DNA from: RZYP01 sp964386405
Lineage (GTDB): Bacteria; Bacillota; Negativicutes; Acidaminococcales; Acidaminococcaceae
Assembly: GCA_964386405.1 (NCBI GenBank)
Contig: CAYLRW010000029.1
Span: 1 to 19,327, forward strand
DNA length: 19,327 nucleotides
Reading direction: 5' to 3'
Shown here: positions 1 through 6,551 of the stretch, in pieces
Layout of the letters: each line of letters opens with the position of its first letter
Numbering within the stretch: position 1 is the first letter of the stretch
Notes under the pieces: model-generated
Seen by the model: only the letters and a program-made list of their open reading frames with translations
The model's database searches: none
What the model was told of the DNA's origin: nothing
Position numbers and translations under genes: made by a program

Positions 1-14
1 TTCCTGATATTTTT

Positions 15-56
15 GATGCCAGTATAGGTATTTTGACCGAACTGGCATCTTTTTTT
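15..56 (+). terminator. Intrinsic terminator of an upstream gene
   Basis: A 9-bp perfect stem (GATGCCAGT at 15-23 with ACTGGCATC at 41-49) is followed by seven T residues (50-56). The T-run is only on the plus-strand side, so it ends a plus-strand gene lying before the window. No coding region can be assigned to bases 1-14. Confidence 0.85.
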
Positions 57-66
57 GCTTACATAT

Positions 67-95
67 TTTAAGATAAGAGCTACTTGTGATATACT
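67..95 (+). promoter_or_regulatory. Weak candidate promoter of the methyltransferase gene
   Basis: TATACT (90-95) is a 5/6 match to a -10 box. Seventeen bases upstream is TTTAAG (67-72), a poor -35. A promoter is expected here because an intrinsic terminator lies immediately upstream. Confidence 0.3.
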
Positions 96-145
96 CATGG
101 TGCATTAAATGATGTTTTAAAAACAGAGATGAGGTAGTTTAGATA

Positions 146-1369
146 ATGAGGACATATACAAAATTTTTTGTTACCCCCAAAGCAGAACGCAGTGCCAGAA
201 ATGGCCATCCCTGGGTATTTGCAGATGAAGTAGTAAAAATTGATGGCAGCTATGAAAACGGTGATCTTGTCGATGTGCTGAACGGCAAGGGCAAATATAT
301 AGGCACAGGGTTTATTAATGACAATTCCAAAATTCGCATACGCATTATTTCCATGAATGCCAATGACAAGTTTGATGAAGCTTTCTTTGAAAGACGCCTG
401 CGGTATGCGGTGGATTACAGACGTACCGTAATGGGTGCGGACTTCAATTGCTGCCGGCTGATTTTTGGTGAGGCAGACTTTTTCCCAGGCCTGACCATTG
501 ATCGTTTTGGCGATATTCTGGTGGCACAAGTGTTATCGTTGGGCATAGAACTGCGTAAAAAGATGATTTTCGAACTGCTCTGCAAAATTCTGCGTGAAAG
601 CGGTGAAGAAATAAAAGGACTCTATGAACGTAACGATGTCAAGATACGTCTTTTGGAAGGCATGGAAGAATCTACGGGTTTTTATCCCCTGGAAGGTTTC
701 GTAGCAGGTTCTTGTCCAACAGAAACAATCATAACGGAAAATGGCATCAAGTATCATGTTGATATTGCCAAAGGCCAGAAAACAGGCTTTTTCCTTGATC
801 AGAAATATAACAGGCAAGCAGTAGCACGCATCAGCAAAGGCAAAAAAGTGCTGGACTGTTTTACGCATACCGGCGCTTTTGCCTTAAATGCTGCCATGGG
901 CGGGGCCGCTTCTGTAACAGCGGTAGATATTTCGGCGGACGCTGTAGCGATGACTGCGGCTAATGCCAAGCTTAATGGGCTAGATAATAAAGTAAAGGCT
1001 TTGGAAGCAAATGTATTTGATTTACTGACCGAACTGGATGATAAAAATTCGCACGATTATGATTTCATCATTCTGGATCCGCCGGCTTTCACTAAATCAA
1101 GCAGCACGGTCGCTAATGCTATTCGCGGTTACAAGGAAATCAACCTGAAAGCCATGAAACTTCTGCCGCGTGGCGGCTATCTGGCTACTTGCTCCTGCTC
1201 ACACTTTATGAAAGAAGACCTCTTTATAAAGATGCTGCACGATGCGGCGGCGGATGCTGCAGTTTCATTGCGCCAGGTAGAAATTCGCCAGCAGTCACCT
1301 GACCATCCAGTATTATGGAATGTGCCGGAGACATTTTATTTGAAATTCTTTATTTTCCAAGTAGTCTGA
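146..1369 (+). CDS. Class I SAM-dependent rRNA methyltransferase, RlmI/RlmK-like
   Basis: This 407-residue cytoplasmic enzyme very likely methylates a cytosine in 23S rRNA, as the RlmI family does. An N-terminal PUA-like RNA-binding domain (about 1-75, with HPWVF at 21-25) is followed by a Rossmann methyltransferase domain. Visible motifs are QKTGFFLDQ (211-219), the SAM-binding motif VLDCFTHTGAF (235-245), acidic motif VDIS (260-263), DPPAF (311-315) and the catalytic-cysteine region CSCSHFM (350-356). Length and order match the family. The ATG at 146 follows GAGGT at 131-135 with a rather long 10-base spacing. The gene stands alone between a terminator and the next promoter. The exact target base cannot be read from sequence, so no gene symbol is given. 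Confidence 0.9.
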   Translation: MRTYTKFFVTPKAERSARNGHPWVFADEVVKIDGSYENGDLVDVLNGKGKYIGTGFINDNSKIRIRIISMNANDKFDEAFFERRLRYAVDYRRTVMGADFNCCRLIFGEADFFPGLTIDRFGDILVAQVLSLGIELRKKMIFELLCKILRESGEEIKGLYERNDVKIRLLEGMEESTGFYPLEGFVAGSCPTETIITENGIKYHVDIAKGQKTGFFLDQKYNRQAVARISKGKKVLDCFTHTGAFALNAAMGGAASVTAVDISADAVAMTAANAKLNGLDNKVKALEANVFDLLTELDDKNSHDYDFIILDPPAFTKSSSTVANAIRGYKEINLKAMKLLPRGGYLATCSCSHFMKEDLFIKMLHDAAADAAVSLRQVEIRQQSPDHPVLWNVPETFYLKFFIFQVV

Positions 1370-1409
1370 CAATATGTCATAAATAGTTCACAAAGTACCC
1401 CTTGTATTT

Positions 1410-1418
1410 TGTTATAAT
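1410..1418 (+). promoter_or_regulatory. Extended -10 promoter of the thioredoxin-like gene
   Basis: TGTTATAAT (1410-1418) is a perfect extended -10 (TG-N-TATAAT). The only -35-like element is TTCACA at 1387-1392 with a 20-base spacer, so the extended -10 is probably what matters. Transcription would start near 1425, about 30 bases before the start codon. Confidence 0.6.
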
Positions 1419-1453
1419 GAGGCTGTAGAACAAAATAAAGGGGGCGAGGTGTA

Positions 1454-1696
1454 ATGCAGATTAAAGTCCTGGGGCCTATGACCAAGCCATGTGAGTTGCT
1501 GTTACAGAATGCGGCGATTGCGGCTAAAAAACTCAAATGCAATGCTAAGTTCGAGAAGGTGACTGATTTCAGCAAAGTGGTGGCTTATGGTGTAATGGCG
1601 CTGCCAGCACTGGTAATCGATGAAAAAGTAGTGTCATATGGAGCAGTACTTCCCGTAGAAGAGATAATGCAAATTATCGACCAAATGAATAAGTAA
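1454..1696 (+). CDS. Small thioredoxin-fold protein (redox-active disulfide protein 2 family) with one active-site Cys missing
   Basis: The 80-residue product has the compact beta-alpha-beta layout of the small archaeal/bacterial thioredoxin-like family. It shows MQIKVLGP at the start, a cis-Pro region in ALPALVID (49-56) and a C-terminal helix (EEIMQIIDQM). Family members usually carry CxxC at residues 10-13. Here residue 10 is Thr and only Cys13 remains (TKPC), so normal dithiol chemistry is unlikely. A further Cys is at residue 29. A purine-rich ribosome site (GGGGGCGAGGTG, 1440-1451) precedes the ATG. It has its own promoter and is followed by a terminator, so it is monocistronic. Possible roles are monothiol binding, metal or cofactor binding, or a non-redox adaptor; none is shown by the sequence. 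Confidence 0.75.
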   Translation: MQIKVLGPMTKPCELLLQNAAIAAKKLKCNAKFEKVTDFSKVVAYGVMALPALVIDEKVVSYGAVLPVEEIMQIIDQMNK

Positions 1697-1718
1697 TATA
1701 AGCGAAATAATATATTAA

Positions 1719-1752
1719 AAAGAGGCGCAAACCGATTGGTTTGCGCCTCTTT
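1719..1752. terminator. Bidirectional intrinsic terminator
   Basis: A 15-bp perfect stem (1719-1733 with 1738-1752) has a GATT loop, a G/C-rich core and A-rich or T-rich flanks on both sides. It sits between the converging thioredoxin-like gene (plus) and the PBP-domain regulator (minus), and would stop transcripts from both. Confidence 0.9.
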
Positions 1753-1770
1753 AGCGTTTAAACACATTCC

Positions 1771-2703
1771 TTAGTAAAGTCTGTCACCCATACCGACAAT
1801 ATTATAGCCTTTCAGATGCCTTATTTCTTCTTGAAAATCAACATCTTTTAAGAGACGGAGAATATAAGCGAAAACAGCGTCATGAAGGTTTTCCTTGCTG
1901 ACAACAAGGTCCAGACTCTCTTCTTTCAGTGGAATAAAATCAATTTTATCAATTTGCAAGGCAACGCGTTCAGGGCCAATTGCACAATCTGCGCCGCCTT
2001 TGGCGACAATGCTGGCATTCATCAGTGCTGAATTCACTGAACGCAGATACCCGTTAATCTTTTGTGGATCCAGTTTTTTGGTTTTCAACATGCTGTCAAG
2101 TAACACGCGGGTACCAGAGCCTTTTTCTCTATTAATAAAAGTAATATCATGACGCACCAGGTCTTCAAAATCATGGATATTTTTTGGATTGCCCTTAGCT
2201 ACATAAAATCCTTGTATTCTATTGCAAAGATGATATATGCAGATTTCTTCACCAGGGAAAAGTTTTTGGACAAAAGGAAGATTATAGGTGTCTGTTTTGA
2301 AATCCCAGAGATTACAGGTTGCGATGTTTATTTGTTCCTGGTACATAGCATACAAACCATTATAACTGTCAAGATAAGAACGCAGTATGTGCAGATTGCG
2401 GAATTGTTGGCTGACTTTATTGCAAAGCAAATCCAAAAGTTCATCCTGACCGCTTAGAATAAAAAGCGGCGGACTGGCAATTGCTTCGGGATCTTCATTC
2501 AGTATTGGTAAAAGCCGGCTTGTTTCAGATTCTGCTGTTGTTTCAGCGGTCAGGTAGTTGGTGATGCTATCTGGCAAAATGCGAAGCTGTTTACCCATTT
2601 TTTTTGCGGGCAAGGCTCCGCGTTTGATCATTTCATAAACAGTGCTTTTTTTAATTTTTAAGATATCGGCAACTTCTTGTGGTGTGAGGAGCTTGCTGTC
2701 CAT
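1771..2703 (-). CDS. Transcriptional regulator: excisionase-type HTH plus PBP-like ligand domain
   Basis: The 310-residue protein begins with a MerR/excisionase-type helix-turn-helix (about 5-52; LTPQEVADILKIKKSTVYEMI). Its C-terminal two-thirds is a periplasmic-binding-protein-like domain without a signal peptide. The hallmark of that PBP_like family is FINREKGSGTRVLLD (189-203). In other proteins this domain is related to molybdate/tungstate-binding ModA and is found with MoeA, so a cytoplasmic sensor of molybdate, tungstate or a cofactor intermediate is plausible; the ligand is inferred. GGAGG lies 6 bases before the ATG. It has its own strong promoter and a structured leader with an attenuator. 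It neighbours nif and mod genes, which fits a molybdenum role, but no operator can be assigned to it. Confidence 0.85.
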   Translation of the reverse strand: MDSKLLTPQEVADILKIKKSTVYEMIKRGALPAKKMGKQLRILPDSITNYLTAETTAESETSRLLPILNEDPEAIASPPLFILSGQDELLDLLCNKVSQQFRNLHILRSYLDSYNGLYAMYQEQINIATCNLWDFKTDTYNLPFVQKLFPGEEICIYHLCNRIQGFYVAKGNPKNIHDFEDLVRHDITFINREKGSGTRVLLDSMLKTKKLDPQKINGYLRSVNSALMNASIVAKGGADCAIGPERVALQIDKIDFIPLKEESLDLVVSKENLHDAVFAYILRLLKDVDFQEEIRHLKGYNIVGMGDRLY

Positions 2704-2730
2704 AAATACCTCCGTTACCTATTTTTAAAT

Positions 2731-2773
2731 ATAAAGAAAGATGCTGCGTGTCTGGTTGTAGTCACGCAGCATC
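2731..2773 (-). terminator. Intrinsic terminator (attenuator) in the leader of the PBP-domain regulator
   Basis: Read on the minus strand, GATGCTGCGTG (2763-2773) pairs with CACGCAGCATC (2740-2750), an 11-bp perfect stem with a 12-base loop. It is followed by TTTCTTTATATTT. It sits between the regulator's promoter and its start codon, so it would terminate the leader RNA before the gene. Confidence 0.75.
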
Positions 2774-2877
2774 AAATTTTGGAAGGTTACGCGCATCGAC
2801 TAACAACGGGGTAGCAGCCCGGGTGTCAATACAAAACTGGTCGGCGGTATTGGAACGTCCACCAATTTGCCTTTCCT
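2740..2877 (-). ncRNA. Structured 5' leader, candidate riboswitch or attenuator of unknown class
   Basis: The predicted start near 2877 falls right at a closing stem: GGAAAGG (2870-2876) with CCTTCC (2781-2786). Inside are TTGGTGG/CCGCCGA (2859-2865 with 2841-2847, two G-U pairs), TTGAC/GTCGA (2825-2829 with 2796-2800) and CGGG/CCCG (2818-2821 with 2807-2810). GATGCGCGT at 2789-2797, overlapping the aptamer-like fold, nearly repeats the terminator's 5' arm and can pair with the terminator's 3' arm with a single bulge, giving a possible antiterminator. It does not match the conserved cores of TPP, SAM, T-box, c-di-GMP or cobalamin RNAs that I could recall. A Moco-type or novel class is possible. 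Confidence 0.6.
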
Positions 2878-2883
2878 GACTGC

Positions 2884-2912
2884 ATTATATAAAACAAAAA
2901 AGCATATGTCAA
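2884..2912 (-). promoter_or_regulatory. Consensus sigma-A promoter of the regulator leader
   Basis: On the minus strand a perfect TTGACA (2907-2912) and a perfect TATAAT (2884-2889) are separated by 17 bases. Expected transcription start is about 2877, leaving a leader of about 175 bases before the regulator start codon. Confidence 0.85.
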
Positions 2913-2996
2913 CAAAAATAAACAAAACAGAATAAAAATCAACTAAAATAAATCAAAAACATTAAGAAATATAAAAACAATATATTCCAAAAACAA

Positions 2997-3875
2997 TTAT
3001 GTCAATTCCAAGCGGTCATAAACTGCGTGTTTGGAGGCTGCGCCTTCAATATAGATATTGTCCTCATTCCAAGAAACAGTATAAGGAATATTAATCATTA
3101 CATCATCACTGCATAAGCTAAGTTTGTGCAGGGGGTTGATTTTTTGGCTGTTGCCGTTAAGAAAATTAAGACTAAGGGCATCAGTGGTTTTACAGGAGCA
3201 TAATTGCCCGGTCTGGTCCCAAACCAAAGAATTAAGGTCACCGGTAACTCCCAGCGGTTCAGTGTCAAACGCGGAGATACTGCCTAGGGGCGTTGTTATT
3301 TTTACAGGTGCGGCAGGTTCAATTGATTTCAAATTGCCGCTTTGGTAGAAACTGATGCCAATGCGTGTTTTTATCAATCCATGTGAAGTTTTGACTGATA
3401 ATAAAGTGCCAGGGAAAAAGGTGACCGAGGCAATTTCGCCGGTTTCATAGAAATGCATGGTCATGATTTTGGCTTTGATTGTTCCGCAGGGCAGCTGACA
3501 TTCTGTAATGGAGGCAAGCTCTGTTTCCTGCTGTTCTGACCAATAGCCGCCTAATTTGCCATTGAGATGGAAGAGACGGCAAGGTGTTCCTGATGGATAA
3601 AAAGTAAGATATTCACAGTAAAAGTCACCTACTGTAGTTTGTATCTTTGTTTGCTCTGCAAGATTAGCTGCTTGCAGCGAGCCGTCAGGATTAAATTTTG
3701 CAGAAGGTATATATTTTCTCCGTGGTGAGCTGAAGTCATGGGCCAGAAACAGTTTGCCGACGGTAGTGTTGAGCATAGATGGTTTATGAGCAAAGGCCGA
3801 GGCCAGGGAGCCATCCTTATGGTAAGTTTTTTCTCTACAATCTGCTAAAACACCATATTTTGTCGTAATATCCAT
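2997..3875 (-). CDS. MORN-like repeat protein of unknown function, second gene of an AnfO-like operon
   Basis: The 292-residue protein has no signal peptide or membrane segment. It consists largely of beta-strand repeats of the form aromatic-x-x-x-G-x-(L/I), seen at YHKDGSLAS (18-26), FNPDGSLQA (61-69), FYPSGTPCR (92-100), FYETGEIAS (142-150), FYQSGNLKS (176-184) and WDQTGQLCS (219-227). These resemble MORN_2/YwqK-type repeats. I do not recognise a function. The start at 3875 is chosen because AAGGAG lies just upstream and only four bases separate it from the preceding stop codon; a longer reading to 3977 would overlap the previous gene by about 100 bases. Tight coupling to the AnfO-like gene, divergent from nifH, suggests a nitrogenase-related role. 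No clear hairpin terminator follows. Confidence 0.8.
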   Translation of the reverse strand: MDITTKYGVLADCREKTYHKDGSLASAFAHKPSMLNTTVGKLFLAHDFSSPRRKYIPSAKFNPDGSLQAANLAEQTKIQTTVGDFYCEYLTFYPSGTPCRLFHLNGKLGGYWSEQQETELASITECQLPCGTIKAKIMTMHFYETGEIASVTFFPGTLLSVKTSHGLIKTRIGISFYQSGNLKSIEPAAPVKITTPLGSISAFDTEPLGVTGDLNSLVWDQTGQLCSCKTTDALSLNFLNGNSQKINPLHKLSLCSDDVMINIPYTVSWNEDNIYIEGAASKHAVYDRLELT

Positions 3876-3879
3876 TTTA

Positions 3880-4500
3880 TCACTCCTTGCAGACTTTGTT
3901 TTTGATAGTGACAAGCAGTGCATCATCGGTTTTCTTCCTACTGATGTCATATTTTTCGGCATAGGAACCAACTTCAAGCCAGGGCGGAAGGTGTGATAGA
4001 CGCACTGTCAGAGAGAAAAAAGGCGTGCTGTCAAAAAATGGCAGCAGCGCCTTTTTAGTAGTGATTTCAGGATTTTTGCTTTCTAAAAGCAGATAATCAA
4101 AATAATAACAACCAGGGCTTATTTCTGTTGGTGAGCGGGGGATAAGACTATCAGCAGCTAATTCATTTTTGTTGGTGTCAACATCCTTGACTATGTCATT
4201 CAGCAGGTTCTCACTGACAGATGGCGCTTCAAAGATCGCAAAACCCATTTTATCGAATATGTGATACGGGAGGCCGCTGATACTGGCAGACAGCAGAATC
4301 TTGCACTCGGGTAAGGCAGCAAGCAAAGCACGTATGCGCGTGCGCAATTCTTCAGTGTTTGTTACCTGTAGGTTAATTGGCAGCAGCTTTTCTGTTTGCC
4401 AGTTTTCCGAGGTTTTTTGCAGGATTTTGATATAAGCCGATTCGGGAAAAGGGCAGAGCCGGCTTTCACTGTTAATGGTCAAAGCAATTCTTTCAGTCAT
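3880..4500 (-). CDS. anfO: AnfO-like nitrogenase-associated protein
   Basis: The 206-residue protein resembles the AnfO family, originally described as accessory to Fe-only nitrogenase. Recognisable features are the opening MTERIALTINSESR, the central CKILLSASISGLPYHIFDKMGF segment, GCYYFDY and the C-terminal KALLPFF...LPPWLE region. No enzymatic motif, signal peptide or membrane segment is visible, and the molecular role of the family is not established. The start is the ATG at 4500 because GGAGGGG lies 6 bases upstream; an extension from a TTG codon would overlap that site. It is the first gene of a two-gene minus-strand unit divergent from nifH. No anfHDGK genes are in the window, so it is either used by the Mo system or works for a set elsewhere. 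Family assignment is from memory of the motifs. Confidence 0.65.
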   Translation of the reverse strand: MTERIALTINSESRLCPFPESAYIKILQKTSENWQTEKLLPINLQVTNTEELRTRIRALLAALPECKILLSASISGLPYHIFDKMGFAIFEAPSVSENLLNDIVKDVDTNKNELAADSLIPRSPTEISPGCYYFDYLLLESKNPEITTKKALLPFFDSTPFFSLTVRLSHLPPWLEVGSYAEKYDISRKKTDDALLVTIKNKVCKE

Positions 4501-4582
4501 AAATATCCCCTCCAAAAATAAGAAGCTGTATTTTCTGGACTATTAACATGTGCATGATTATTTTGCTTACTATCATACTTCA

Positions 4583-4596
4583 ATTATCCAGATAAT
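4583..4596. promoter_or_regulatory. 14-bp palindrome in the divergent anfO-like/nifH control region
   Basis: ATTATC-CA-GATAAT is a perfect 6-2-6 inverted repeat. It lies about 83 bases upstream of the AnfO-like start codon and 110 bases upstream of the nif promoter -35, so it could be an operator for the minus-strand unit. No regulator is assigned. Confidence 0.35.
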
Positions 4597-4704
4597 ACCA
4601 TAAAAAACTGAAAAATGTTACAAAAATATTTAAAATTTCACAATTAAGACATAAATAGATTCAATTTCGGAATAAGAGATAAACTATATATGAGCAAAAA
4701 TCTA

Positions 4705-4734
4705 TTGACAAGGGAATTTTCTATATAGTAATAT
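4705..4734 (+). promoter_or_regulatory. Candidate sigma-A promoter of the nif operon
   Basis: A perfect TTGACA (4705-4710) is followed after 18 bases by TAATAT (4729-4734). Transcription would start near 4741, leaving a leader of about 210 bases. No convincing sigma-54 (-24/-12) site is seen at a useful position. Confidence 0.65.
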
Positions 4735-4740
4735 TTATCC

Positions 4741-4900
4741 AAGTTCTATTCACTGCAAAATATGCAGATGGTGGGTAAGGACGACTCGAAGCACGATGGC
4801 TAATACTTAATAAACTTTTGAAACTTCAAATGGTCTGTTTGTAGCAGCAGCGGACAAAGCAGTCTGATGACATGTTTGGCATGTCGCAGGCTGTTTTTTT
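4741..4900 (+). ncRNA. Transcribed nifH leader with attenuator, candidate riboswitch or antitermination target
   Basis: The stretch between promoter and nifH holds no ORF. It begins with a small hairpin (CTGCA/TGCAG around 4753-4767), continues through an unpaired purine-rich segment, and ends in a strong terminator. A hairpin CTGTTTGT (4835-4842) with ACAAA-G-CAG (4854-4862) overlaps the 5' edge of the terminator, and GTCTG occurs both at 4833-4837 and in the terminator arm (4862-4866), so competing folds are possible. The 10-mer TACTTAATAA occurs at 4804-4813 and again at 4903-4912, flanking this part. I could not identify clear ANTAR-type hexaloops or a known riboswitch core. Confidence 0.5.
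4860..4900 (+). terminator. Intrinsic terminator upstream of nifH
   Basis: Inner stem GACATG/CATGTC (4869-4874 with 4880-4885, loop TTTGG) stacks on outer stem CAGTCTG/CAGGCTG (4860-4866 with 4887-4893, one G-U pair), followed directly by seven T residues (4894-4900). It lies between the nif promoter and nifH, so operon expression must require read-through or antitermination, unless a second promoter lies downstream. Confidence 0.75.
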
Positions 4901-4951
4901 ATTACTTAATAACCAGAGGCTGAGAGAATAAACATTTTGGAGGGAATGGAA

Positions 4952-5770
4952 ATGAGACAAGTAGCGATTTACGGCAAAGGCGGTATTGGAAAATCCACGA
5001 CAACCCAGAATCTTAATGCAGGCTTGGCAACCATGGGCAAGAAAATCATGATTGTCGGCTGCGACCCAAAGGCAGACTCCACACGTTTGGTTTTGGGAGG
5101 CTTGGCACAGCAAACTGTTCTTGACACTTTGCGTGAAGCCGGTGATGATGTTGAACTCGATCTAGTATTGAAAGAGGGCTTTGGCGGTATCAAATGCGTT
5201 GAGTCAGGCGGTCCTGAACCAGGCGTTGGCTGCGCAGGCCGCGGTATTATCACTTCCATAAGCTTGCTGGAAAGATTGGGTGCTTATGAGAATGATCTGG
5301 ATTATGTCTTTTACGATGTTCTGGGCGACGTTGTTTGCGGCGGTTTCGCAATGCCGATACGTGAAGGCAAGGCAAAAGAAATCTATATCGTTTGTTCCGG
5401 CGAAATGATGGCCTTGTATGCAGCTAATAATATCGCCAAAGGTATTACCAAGTATGCGCAAACCGGTGGCGTTCGCTTGGGCGGACTGATCTGCAACAGC
5501 CGTAAGGTTGACGGTGAAGCAGATTTGGTTGCTGCCGTAGCCAAAGAAATCGGTACTCAGATGATCCATTTTGTACCACGTGACAACATGGTGCAGCGTG
5601 CTGAAATTAATAGAAAAACTGTAATTGAATTTGATCCCACTTGCGGACAGGCGGATGAATACAGACAGCTTGCTTCCAAAATCGACGGTAATGATATGTT
5701 CGTGATTCCTAAACCGATGGAACAGGAAAGACTTGAACAATTGCTGATGGAATATGGAATTATGGGCTGA
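4952..5770 (+). CDS. nifH: Nitrogenase iron protein (dinitrogenase reductase)
   Basis: NifH is the ATP-dependent electron donor to NifDK. It acts as a cytoplasmic homodimer holding one [4Fe-4S] cluster between its subunits. The 272-residue protein shows the P-loop GKGGIGKS (8-15), cluster ligands Cys94 (GVGCAGRG) and Cys129 (DVVCGGF), and Arg97, equivalent to the Arg modified by ADP-ribosylation in some species. Sequence and length are of the clostridial type. The ATG at 4952 is chosen because GGAGGG (4939-4944) sits 7 bases upstream; an extension to a TTG at 4937 would lie on that site. First gene of the nif operon. Confidence 0.98.
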   Translation: MRQVAIYGKGGIGKSTTTQNLNAGLATMGKKIMIVGCDPKADSTRLVLGGLAQQTVLDTLREAGDDVELDLVLKEGFGGIKCVESGGPEPGVGCAGRGIITSISLLERLGAYENDLDYVFYDVLGDVVCGGFAMPIREGKAKEIYIVCSGEMMALYAANNIAKGITKYAQTGGVRLGGLICNSRKVDGEADLVAAVAKEIGTQMIHFVPRDNMVQRAEINRKTVIEFDPTCGQADEYRQLASKIDGNDMFVIPKPMEQERLEQLLMEYGIMG

Positions 5771-5807
5771 TTTAACAAATGTACGCAAAGAGAGGGGCAG
5801 CATAGAT

Positions 5808-6131
5808 ATGATTATGATTCGTGCGGTCGTCAGACCGGAAAAATCCGCCTACGTTTTGTCCGAACTATATGACGCAGGCTATGTTGGCGTTACGAAGGAA
5901 GAAGTTTATGGCCGTGGCCGTCAAAAGGGCATTACGGTAGGAGAAGTACATTACGATGAAATTCAGAAAGAATTATTGATTATTGTGGCAGAAGACAAAG
6001 ATAAAGATGACATTATTCGTATTATCTTAAAAACAGCTAAAACAGGCAATGGTAATTATGGCGATGGCCGTATCTTCGTTGTGGCAGTCGATGAAGCCTA
6101 TACCATCAGCACCGGCAAACCAGGTTTGTGA
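5808..6131 (+). CDS. nifI1: Nitrogenase-regulating PII-like protein NifI1
   Basis: This 107-residue GlnB-family protein has the PII beta-alpha-beta fold and the C-terminal signature TGNGNYGDGRIFV. Its T-loop is of the NifI1 type rather than GlnB. In methanogens and anaerobic bacteria, NifI1 and NifI2 form a complex that binds dinitrogenase and blocks it when nitrogen is available; 2-oxoglutarate and ATP relieve this. The location between nifH and nifD is the hallmark of this system. The start is ATG 5808, preceded by AGAGGGG (5791-5797); a second ATG at 5814 is possible. It starts 38 bases after the nifH stop. Confidence 0.93.
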   Translation: MIMIRAVVRPEKSAYVLSELYDAGYVGVTKEEVYGRGRQKGITVGEVHYDEIQKELLIIVAEDKDKDDIIRIILKTAKTGNGNYGDGRIFVVAVDEAYTISTGKPGL

Positions 6132-6144
6132 GGGGGCGCTGAAA

Positions 6145-6537
6145 ATGAAGGAAATCATGGCATTTATCAGGCTCAATAAAGTAAATGAAACGAAGAACGC
6201 TCTGGCCTTAGCTGGCTTGCCTTCCTTTACCTGCTCTAAGGGTGTTGGACGCGGCAGGAAACCTCTGGCCTCCATTGCTACCAAAGTAATCATGGCTAAT
6301 GATGGCGAAGTTCCGGCCAATGAAATTGGTGAAAGTCTTGCGGAAAGTATCCGTCTTGTTCCCAGACGCTGTTTCTCTTTGGTCGTCGATGATGAAATTG
6401 TGCCCGTTGCGGTCAAGACAATTATCGAAGTCAATCAGACCGGCAATCCGGGCGATGGCAAAATTTTTGTTTTGCCAATCGGCATCGGATACAACATCAG
6501 AACCGGCAGCTCACAAGACAGAGAGTTTCATGAATAA
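6145..6537 (+). CDS. nifI2: Nitrogenase-regulating PII-like protein NifI2
   Basis: The 130-residue partner of NifI1 has the PII fold with MKEIMAFIRLNK at the start, a long T-loop region including GVGRGRKPLASI, and TGNPGDGKIFVLPI near the end. The longer T-loop is typical of NifI2. It acts with NifI1 in rapid inhibition of dinitrogenase. The start at 6145 follows GAGGGGG (6130-6136), which overlaps the nifI1 stop codon, so the two are translationally coupled. An upstream in-frame extension would overlap nifI1 and lacks a ribosome site. Confidence 0.93.
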   Translation: MKEIMAFIRLNKVNETKNALALAGLPSFTCSKGVGRGRKPLASIATKVIMANDGEVPANEIGESLAESIRLVPRRCFSLVVDDEIVPVAVKTIIEVNQTGNPGDGKIFVLPIGIGYNIRTGSSQDREFHE

Positions 6538-6551
6538 GGAGGAGCGGGACT

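Noticed and set aside
2840..2870. T-box-like GGTGG...ACCGCC sequence in the regulator leader
   Set aside because: The spacing and order do not form the conserved T-box antiterminator motif, there is no specifier-loop architecture, and the downstream gene is not an amino-acid gene.
4703..4740. A GlnR/TnrA or ModE operator in the nif control region
   Set aside because: No sequence near the promoter fits the GlnR (TGTNA-N7-TNACA) or ModE consensus patterns well enough to report.
4876..4891. Sigma-54-like site: TTGGCA with a GC dinucleotide at the correct spacing upstream of nifH
   Set aside because: The -12 element reads AGGC instead of TTGC and the whole site is part of the terminator stem; the match is best explained by the hairpin sequence.
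5204..5803. Long minus-strand ORFs opposite nifH, nifD and other nif genes
   Set aside because: They lie fully opposite well-conserved genes, show no family features and have no ribosome sites; they are shadows of the coding frames.
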